Source of the DNA: Volvox africanus
Lineage: Eukaryota; Chlorophyta; Chlorophyceae; Chlamydomonadales; Volvocaceae
Assembly (NCBI GenBank): GCA_030268105.1
Contig: BSDZ01000014.1
Location: forward strand, 1,007,501-1,071,500
Length of the DNA stretch: 64,000 bases
Direction of reading: 5' to 3'
In this document: positions 56,326 through 64,000 of the stretch, piece by piece
Layout: each line of letters starts with the position of its first letter
Numbering within the stretch: position 1 is the stretch's first letter
Made by a program: the position numbers and the translations under genes
Notes under the pieces: generated by a model
Database searches by the model: none
What the model was told of the DNA's origin: nothing
Seen by the model: the letters and a program-made list of their open reading frames with translations, nothing else

Positions 56326-56895
56326 ACCATATATAATCAAAATCTAAAAACTATATAAATTTCCTTATATTATGTAATATAAGTATGATACTATCTAGTA
56401 TAATACTTTATTATAATTATAGTAAAATAATATCATAACTAGATAAAAAAGATTGTAAAATGTATATGGCGACCATCAGCCCCGACCAGCACCTAGTTTT
56501 GCAGAGATCCGCAGCTTTGGAACACATAGGTAACATTATATATGTTATATATGCGTAGACGCAGTACGAACTAATACGAAGCAGTGGAAGAGAGGGTTTC
56601 CGTACGACATGGACCTATCTACTCCAGTCCAGTGGTGCCGGCCAGTGTACAACGAACATTAGCTAATAAGCTCAGCCGAGCTCAGCCGGCAACCAGCCGC
56701 CCTCTCCCAGTACCACCCATGTGCCCCTAAATGTCCGTGCCGGGAGGCGATTCTGGCGGAATTCTGGCGATTTGGGGTTTCTTAGGCCTTAATTGCTAAC
56801 TATTTCCGAGTTCCGCCACTTGCTTATCGACCCTACAAAACGTACCATGAGAATGGTCACCTTACTGTGAGGAAACTAAGAATAGAACCAAGCAA
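56326..56895. other. Insert between Gypsy RT and RNase H; AT-rich left part
   Basis: About 570 bp not explained by Gypsy. 56326-56460 is extremely AT-rich with TATATTATGTAATATA-like self-complementary words. The rest is of mixed composition. No gene is recognised. Confidence 0.55.
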
Positions 56896-57260
56896 GCCTC
56901 AAAACCGCACCTGTCTTAACCGCACTTGATTATCGGGATGGTGCACCACCATTCTCTATCATTTGTGACGCCAGTTGCGTTGGTGTGGGTGCCATCCTAT
57001 TACAAGGTCATTGCCTAATCGCATATAAAAAACGTTACTTATCCCATAATATGCATGGCGCTGCTATGTGGAAAGGCATACCGTTCACCATCCACACAGA
57101 TCATTGTCCCAACGCCTTCCAAGTACACAATCTACCTTGTCCCTACGGCGAGCACGGTGGTCCGAATTTCTCCAACAATCCAATTATGAGGGGTTCTGTA
57201 AACCAGGCCTACAGAACACGGTTGCAGACGCCCTTGGCAACCACTACCTATCTATAAGAC
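56896..57260 (+). pseudogene. Decayed Gypsy RNase H, right piece
   Basis: LKTAPVLTALDYRDGAPPFSI, CDASCVGVGAILLQGHCLIA, FTIHTDHCPNAFQ and, in another frame, ARWSEFLQQSNYEGFCKPG and VADALGNHY correspond to the Gypsy RNase H. Several shifts. Confidence 0.78.
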
Positions 57261-59356
57261 CTCTACAACCCTTAACTAAGCATTGATATCCACGTTGCTT
57301 AATTTTACCCAGCAACCTATCGCCGCACGACCACCAGGATGAGCACTTTGCATTTGATTAGGCTTATCATCCCCATAGTGTACTTAACCCCGCCCATACC
57401 AAAGCTGTCTTAACTCGAGAACGTACACGTGGGCTCTTAGAAGATCCAGCTGAGGTGTTTGAACGACTTGGTGGGCAGTTCAGGCTTCTCACTCTTCACC
57501 TGACTCATCTGAAAATCCTCGTCCAACTAACCTAACTAACGACAAATCTACCACCCTGCATGCACGAGTTCGTCAATGAAACTGTTTGCCAAAAACTCAA
57601 TCCTTTTACAAAAAGAATTGTCAAAGCCCCCGTTTCGAATTCTAACAACCTTTACTGATGTAAATCCAATAACCACCAACATTCCAGACGATCCAGAATC
57701 CCGACAATATGCGTGAAAAATGGCTTACGGCCCTCTTACGGGTGCTAGGTATGTGCAAGATGGGATTTGAGCAAGATATGATGTGAGACAGCGATAACTT
57801 GCCAGGAACACCATGGCACAGGCATCAAGGGTATGCAACTTGGCAGTTAACTCTTTGCAACCACTTAGCTGCCAAAAATGAGACCTGCGACCTCACGGTT
57901 CAGACCAGGGCAGACTAATGCAAAAATACGTATGTTAAATTCTAGTATCGTTTCAGCACGCTAGGGTGCTAGGGTAATGACTTTAATTTGTCTGGACTTG
58001 CGGGCCCCAAGTTCTAAATGTTGCCTCTGATACCTGCACGTCACAGCATGTGCAATTCTTACATGTGGCCAATGCCGTCTGCGGCCAAACACCAGTAGCA
58101 CTATCCCAGCAGGGCATCTAGCAAACGTGGTCTGCGATGCGTGATGAATAGGTTCAGATGGTGAGCACGTGGACATCCTTGGATTGGCTTTGCAAATCTG
58201 ATCTGTTTCTTTGGCTACCTCGAAAACTCGCTGGGCGTCACATAACGACAGTACGGCTAGCCCCGGCTTTCCACGCCGACTGAATCTGCATACGCCTAGG
58301 CACAATCGAACGTGGTGATTCTCCATGAAGTTTGCATGTTATTCGGAATTCTACCAGGTAGTTAACGGCTAAAGAATATGACTGAGACCATATGGCTGCC
58401 TTGTGAGGGTTCTGAGTAAGAGGGACACCAGGGAAGGCAATATATCTAAGGATAAAGTGCATTTGTCAATTTTAGTTGAGGAATGAATAACTTCCTTATG
58501 ATAAGATATGTTATCAGCCATAAATTGCGAGGTTGCCGGGATCGCTTTGTGCTTGCTTTGCGTTTGAAGGTTTACTGTGGCAACCAGACGATAGACTTAC
58601 TGCTTTTAGCATGGATGGTCAGCTTTGTCACCCGAAGTATACGACCCAAATTTAGTAGCTTACGAGTGCTTCAACGCGTCGCTTTAATCCTTTCGTTGAT
58701 TGCACTGACTCCTTAGGCATTTTTATTTAGCGTCGCATTTACTTTTCAGTCTTTGATCTGGGACTTGTCGTTGCTTGAGATCCTCACTAATGATCACCAT
58801 TCTAATATAAACATATATAGTGCTTTAGAAAACTAATTTCTGACACCAGTTCGGAGCTCAGTGCATGGCCACTAGGCGCTGCACGCACACGCACGTAATG
58901 CTGCGTGGCACAGTGGGGGCTTCCGATCCTCAGCACAGACTACTATAAATGTTTAAATTCTGGTGATGGTCAGGATTGAAAAGTCGATAAAAGGTTTCAC
59001 GCTTTTGCAGGGGAAGCCATCAGTGCCCCTCGAAAAGATCGATCGAAGCCCTCCAGGAAATCTATGTCTTTACATGATGTTGACCTAACTGATTGAATGA
59101 TCTACATGATGAGATGCATTATGTTGCATATCTTTTCACTTTGCCGTGCATGTCGTGCAACCTTGCGCTTGATGTTTGTGCAATCGACGAAAATATTTTC
59201 TGACATTTTTAAGTTTAGGACTAATCTAGAGGACCCGTGTATGGATGATTGCTAAGACATGAAGATGAGATTGAATCAGACTTTTTAGGCTCAACCTATC
59301 TTAAGTTCACAACTGGTATTTGTGCCCTCTACTCCTCTTATTCAGTGTCTTGAGCC
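57261..59356. other. No gene recognised; upstream of the transporter
   Basis: Short frames only. 57300-57680 may be further decayed Gypsy sequence but nothing diagnostic is left. The promoter of the transporter should lie at the right end. Confidence 0.4.
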
Positions 59357-60925
59357 ATGGTAGAAGTTCAAGGGTGAGGAGTCAGATATGTAAGGTCTGG
59401 CGGTCGCAGCGCTGGGTATTAATAAGCCCTCTGCCTTGTGCAGCAATCCCGTCAAGCGTTTCGTTGTCAAGCAATTCCTTCCTCTGGGTATGTTGGAAGA
59501 TTATTTTGCTTTTTTCGAGCTTCAAACACTCTTCTTACTTCCAGAAGAACCCTCAACAGGTTTTTGTGTTGCGGTCGTTTTCGCGCTTACATTTCCAACG
59601 CCGGGGAATGCTTTGTATCAATTCAAGGTTGGCATGAAAGGTGTTATTTCTGTCAGAGTTCTTAACTCTTGTCCTGACCCGTGTTGCTTTGCTTTTCCTT
59701 TCCCTTTGTGAAGGTGAATGGATGGAAGCTTGTCACAACCATTAACATGGCGTTGATCTTTTTTATCTTCGGCATCACACTGGAGACATCGGAGCTCAAG
59801 GAAGCTATGAAGGGCTATAAAGTTCTGTTACTTGCCATAATCCATATTCTCTTCGTAACGGGCTTGACTGGATTTATTTTCATACGTATGGACTTCAAGC
59901 CTATGGAATTCGGCTATGGTTTAGCTATCTTCGCTTGTGTACCGACATCCCTATCGTCCGGTGTAGCGCTGGTTATACAAGGGTATGGCAATGCCGCTCT
60001 GGCGCTTCTGATGACAGTTACAACCAACATTCTGGGTATTTTTATATCGCCTTTGGTAGTAAAGTTGATTCTTTCTTCAGCAATCAAGGATATCAAGGTT
60101 GATGCACTTGACCTGGTGGTAAAGCTCGGTGTATCAATCATTATTCCTCTAATAATTGGAAAAGGCGTTCGTGAGGTTTGGGCACCAGCGCTGAGGTTTG
60201 CCAAGAAATATAAGGTTCCCCTCTACCTCGTTAACCAATTTCAGATTGTCATGATTGTGTGGCAAACCCTCAGCCACTCTCGATATGAGCTACTGAAGCA
60301 AAAATTCTACGACGTCCTCTTCGCTATTATGGGCGCCATTGGCCAGCACTTCTTCTTTTTGCTGCTGGCGATCTTAATTGCGTGGGTCGCACCGTTTCTG
60401 GGCATGCGTATGCAGGATGCCGAACGAAAAGCGTATATCATCATGTGCGCTCAGAAGTCTTTGCCCACAGCTGCGGTTATTATAAGTTATCTGCCCCCGG
60501 GGCCCTCTGGAGACCATAACGAGCACAGTAAAAGCGCTGAGGTTGCCACAGGGTCCAAAGGCCTCGGCGACCTTGGTCTTGTGGCTATTCCATGCATCGT
60601 TTTCTATGTAATGCAAGTGTTTATCGATGCTTTCTTGGCTAACGGCTGGGCTAGCAAATATGAGAAGGGGCAGGCGCTCCAAGACAAGTACGCGGCGCAG
60701 CTTGCTCAGCTGGAAAAACTGGATCCTGATGCCCCATCCCTGATAACGCCATCAGGATTTAGTGAAACTGAGCCCATTACTTGTGGGTCAGTAAACAACG
60801 CATCTAGGGTACCCCTTGATGTACAGGTAAATGTCCAGGAAGTCAGTGACAAGTCACGACTTTTAGGTGACGTGGCTGAGCAGAGCGACTGTGAAACTGT
60901 TTCAAAGCGCATCGTGGCCAGTTGA
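59357..60925 (+). CDS. SBF/BASS-type sodium-dependent transporter family protein
   Basis: Integral membrane carrier of the bile acid:sodium symporter superfamily. The LSSGVAL and GNAALALLMTV motifs match the SBF-like group that includes plastid BASS4 and RCH1/SLC10A7; the substrate cannot be told. Exons 59357-59373, 59444-59487, 59560-59627 and 59714-60925, joined by short GT-AG introns of 70-86 bp, give 446 residues. VKRFVVKQFLPLGF, VVFALTFPTPGNALY, TTINMALIFFIFGITLETSEL, FACVPTSLSSGVALVIQGYG and MCAQKSLPTAAVIISYLP are family motifs over about nine to ten hydrophobic segments. The last 80 residues are hydrophilic. An in-frame TGA at 59351-59353 directly before the ATG supports the start unless an upstream exon exists; a plastid transit peptide is not visible in this model. 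The small first exon is the least certain part. Confidence 0.85.
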
Positions 60926-62389
60926 GTCGTCCGTTGAAGAAGGAAAGTAGGCATCGACGATGGGCTGTACCAGTCTCTCAAGGAGGTCCGTGAGAAGCCC
61001 ATAGCCATGAGATGTGGTATGTTCTTGATGTTCTCTTGAGCCTCGCTTGAGCAAGTGCGTTTCAGTTTAAAGTTGGCTGGAAGGAGGCTTTATGGACCGG
61101 TGATGCAAGGGAGTAGGTTTTGCCTTGATGAGTCTGACGAAGACAAGTTAGTGATGAATTCACAGGGTGATGTCTTGCCGTCTGGATACAGTTAAGATGA
61201 CCTCGACCTGGTCTACTCTGGTAGCGTGTCAAGTCTCAAATCACAGGTACCAGTTAGAGCATGCTGTGGTATATGCATACTGTTCTTGGAGTTTCTTGAG
61301 GGTTGGCAAGTCAAGGTATTGACAGAAGTCCAGCTTTGACAGCTGCATTTGGCATGTCGATAACAGTATTACGACTGAAACTGTTTTGCTGGAAAAGTGT
61401 TGGTCTTCATGCTCGGTGGACGTTCTTTTGGGTGTAGGTGTTCCCTTCATGACCAATGAAGTGTCCTGGGATTATAATCCCGAGGTTGCTTGTAGGCCGC
61501 AATCCTAACGAGATATTAGATGTTGGGTACTAGTAAATGTTATGGTGTGTTATCTTTAACTTCGTTTTACAAGAGGTGAGCGGCCTTATCGGATGGCTCA
61601 ACTTGGGATAGATTCAAGGAAGGTGTCATGAATAGGGTTAATGTAATAGGAAGGCTGGAAGATGCCCAAGTACACAGGAACAATGGTGGCTATCGGAATT
61701 ATGTATTGACGAAGCACCCTAATCGGTTTTAGATAACACATGTTATGGCCATTTCACTCCAGTTCTACCTCTGCATTATCTTGCACATGCATGTTCTGGG
61801 GAGGATGCAGGTATCCCTCACTTTCCCTGGGGAAGATGCTGGGACACGTATAGCTACTTCACCCCAATGACTAAGCCTTCATTCCAAAACAAACGGGCAC
61901 TACCAATGTCTAGGCTCCAGTAATCAATAGCATTCGTTACTCAGGGTCACATAAAGATCATGCGCATGCACTGCTACTTATCGCCCGTCACGCAGGTCAC
62001 ACTGCTGTCCGGATCTGCAAGCGCCCAGCCCTGCATGCATGAGAAAGTTCTGACGATGTGTAAGAAATCCAAGCTGTTCTTTGCTCGGCGCTCGCATTGA
62101 GATCGGACCACTAATCCCTGCAAACACCCTATGTCATCTCTTAAAAGTTGTTAGCGCAGCCATCAAGCAGTCGCACACTCCTATGTTTATTAACGCGAAA
62201 CAAAATATGTTGCCGGAATTTATACTTAACTTACTCCTCGTTGTGGGGTGTACGCAGCTCGGTCTTCCATACGTGTCGCTTGGCTGGGAAGCTAACACTG
62301 GTCAGCGTGTACAGTATGTTGAGGAGCTGGGCAGCTTAATGAGCCTTTTGGTATATCAGAAGTCTCTTGTGCTATTCACTGCGTGAGTA
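60926..62389. other. No gene recognised; possible LINE scrap near 61850-61960
   Basis: ATAGCTACTTCACCCCAATGACTAAGCCT near 61850 resembles TTAGCTACATCACCCCAATGACGAAGCCT near 36988, the LINE flank, in the same orientation. The rest is unassigned. A frame at 62081-62386 leads into the LINE remnant but shows no domain. Confidence 0.4.
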
Positions 62390-63580
62390 ATCATAAGGCG
62401 TGTGGACGTGATCGCATACCGCTTGAGTGGTTTCTAGTTGCGAAGAAGGAAATTCCGGGCCACCCAATTGATGTTCTTGTCCCCAACATACATAGGTTAG
62501 TTGAGCATATTAGGAGCACCGGTGATTACCCTGAATAGTTTGTGACTTTGTATCTCACACCGATCCGAAGGGTGACCCGAGGGACAAGGGTAACTACCGG
62601 GGGCTAGCAGTTGGTGGTGCCCTGACTCAATGTAATGCTTTTATATTGGAACGGAGGCTTAGTTGTTGAGGTGTAGGTAAGGCCCGCTCCCCCTATCAAA
62701 GAGGTTTCACAGGCAAAAATGGTGCTTTTATGAATATTCATAAAGTACTTATACTGTGTCATACTGTGACAGGCAAACAGAACTGGCCCTAATTCTTGCC
62801 GGCGCTTGATTGTGTGCCAGGTTGACTTTGATAAAGCTTTACATCGGGTGCCAGGGAAGCTTATTTGGAAACGGCTTCAAGAGCGGGGAATCCATGGGCC
62901 TGGCTTGAAGTACTGAAATCAATTAGATGCTGTTTTGAGGGCGTGTCATAAAATCACCCCTTGGTGTGATTGTTTGGGTCACACCAAGAGGTTAAACAGG
63001 GCTGCCAACTTAGCTTAACACATTTTGTTTTTACCATAGAGGGGTTTGCTAGCTATGTTGAGGGTAGAGATCGGTGCAACCCAATAGGCATGCTAGTGGA
63101 AAAGATCCTAGTCTGAATGATAACTGTGTTCTATGCAGATGGCCTTAATATTCTTTCTCGTAACGTTTGAAGACTCGTGTGTGTCACACTGCATTTGGGA
63201 AATGGTGCTCTGCGTTGGTATGACTGTCCACATCCAAAAGTGTGACGTAGCTTATGTCCATCCCGAGCGGAATCATCGTTTAATGGCTCCTCATGTTTTG
63301 AGGGTGGGGTAAAGGCACAAAGTTGACACTAGTATAATTTCGAAGAGATGGTGTGGATCACTCGGGTATGTTATTTGGGCCTCCACTACAGGCCTGACTC
63401 ACTCTTTGAATCTTGCATAGATGACCGTGTAGGGCAACGTGCTATTTATGTTCGTATCAGCAAGCTGCAGAGGCAGGTACCCTTTATTCCCGAGTCACTC
63501 TATGTTGCTTTGATACTCAAATTCGAGCCATCCTTTCTCATGGAGTTCATGGAGTCCACCAACTGTAACAGGAAGTAAGA
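62390..63580 (+). pseudogene. LINE (non-LTR) reverse transcriptase remnant
   Basis: In order: KACGRDRIPLEWFLVAKKE (the pre-RT block), TLYLTPI and KGDPRDKGNYRGLAVGGALTQCNAF (RT block 1), YQRGFTGKNGAF, a decayed first catalytic region with RVPGKLIWKRLQERGIHGP, a copy of the HTKRLNRAANL sequence shared with 36160, then HIQKCDVAYVHPER and a YLGLHY-type block. Many stops. The related piece at 36085-37110 lies on the - strand. Confidence 0.75.
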
Positions 63581-63654
63581 TTTCCTGACTTAGGGTTTCC
63601 TGACTTAAGATTTTCTGATTTCCTGACACCAGACTTCCTGTTACAGTTGGTGGA
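63555..63654. repeat. Perfect 22-bp inverted repeat with repetitive loop
   Basis: The arms are 63555-63576 (TCCACCAACTGTAACAGG...) and 63633-63654, exact reverse complements over 22 bp. The 56-bp loop contains TTTCCTGACTTA twice and TTTCCTGAC a third time. It lies at the end of the LINE remnant. Confidence 0.92.
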
Positions 63655-64000
63655 TAGGTCACAGATGCTCAAGGTAGGAGTTGTTGTCTTGATTGTGCAA
63701 TAAAAGATCGTATAATTGGGATTCAATGTGCTTTCCTCAGAATTCTTGCTTTCCTCGGCGGAGTTCCTGAAAACAGATTTCTTTTCAGCGAGTTAAGTCA
63801 GCAGCCCTTTCGCTTGCGCTGGGCTATTTCAGTGTATCGGTCTTGGGACGAATTAGTATAGAGGAAAGACAATATCTTTTTCAATGTGATTCGTGAGGAA
63901 ATCTGTACTGCTCCCTTTACCAACTGTACGGATACTACATGAGGTTCAATGGTTTTGCAAGGTTTGAGACGTCCAAGTCATTGGCCAGATATCCCCGCTG
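63655..64000. other. No gene recognised
   Basis: Nothing supportable to the window edge. Confidence 0.4.

Noticed and set aside
1..64000. tRNA and rRNA genes
   Set aside because: None seen. The only tRNA-like sequences are the SINE B box and the primer-binding complements in Gypsy leaders.

Overview
This is a nuclear window from a photosynthetic eukaryote, most likely a green alga. Three lines point there: a chloroplast-type 2-Cys peroxiredoxin with an N-terminal transit-like extension, GT-AG introns in the other genes, and TGTAA motifs about 60 nt past the stop codons of two genes (TGTAA is the usual chlorophyte poly(A) signal). The genus cannot be decided from the sequence. Only four host-type loci are supportable. 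They are the spliceosomal subunit SF3A2 (38907-43421, + strand, seven phase-consistent exons), the 2-Cys peroxiredoxin (49531-50238, - strand, no intron), an SBF/BASS-type membrane transporter (59357-60925, + strand, four exons), and an unrecognised spliced gene with an acidic C-terminus (exons from about 24.9 kb to 32281, + strand). Almost everything else is mobile DNA and its debris.

Layout. 1-3641: sparse sequence with a Copia scrap, a (CA)n run and a SINE-like element with a 13-bp target-site duplication (2885-3330). 3642-21285: a nested stack of chromodomain Ty3/Gypsy elements (chromoviruses), nearly all on the - strand. Element D (5' LTR 19208-20013) is cut in its gag by element A (5' LTR 17464-18273). 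A carries a solo LTR (15113-15919, duplication CTTTT) and is split by element B (duplication GGATG at 5202-5206 and 14228-14232). B in turn carries element C (3' LTR 7209-8042, internal region 8043-13672). 22161-33314: a segment bounded by CACTA-type inverted ends with TAACGC-rich subterminal arrays. It contains the unrecognised gene and a Copia element (25088-30639, apparently identical LTRs, duplication GTTTC) that itself carries a Gypsy solo LTR (26130-26944, duplication GGCCG). 33950-37110: Gypsy, LTR and LINE fragments plus a 25-bp minisatellite. 38907-46540: SF3A2 with copies of a strongly G/C-skewed repeat family in its introns and downstream. 46541-64000: the peroxiredoxin and transporter genes among decayed Copia, Gypsy and LINE remnants and simple repeats, ending in a 22-bp perfect inverted repeat.

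How the parts relate. The host genes look functionally independent: pre-mRNA splicing, plastid peroxide removal, and solute transport. The most informative material is the transposon stratigraphy. Target-site duplications allow the insertion order to be read directly. Two diverged Gypsy copies share an in-frame UAG at the gag-pol boundary, a candidate for programmed readthrough. The CACTA-like segment with its spliced gene is the best candidate for something not yet described.
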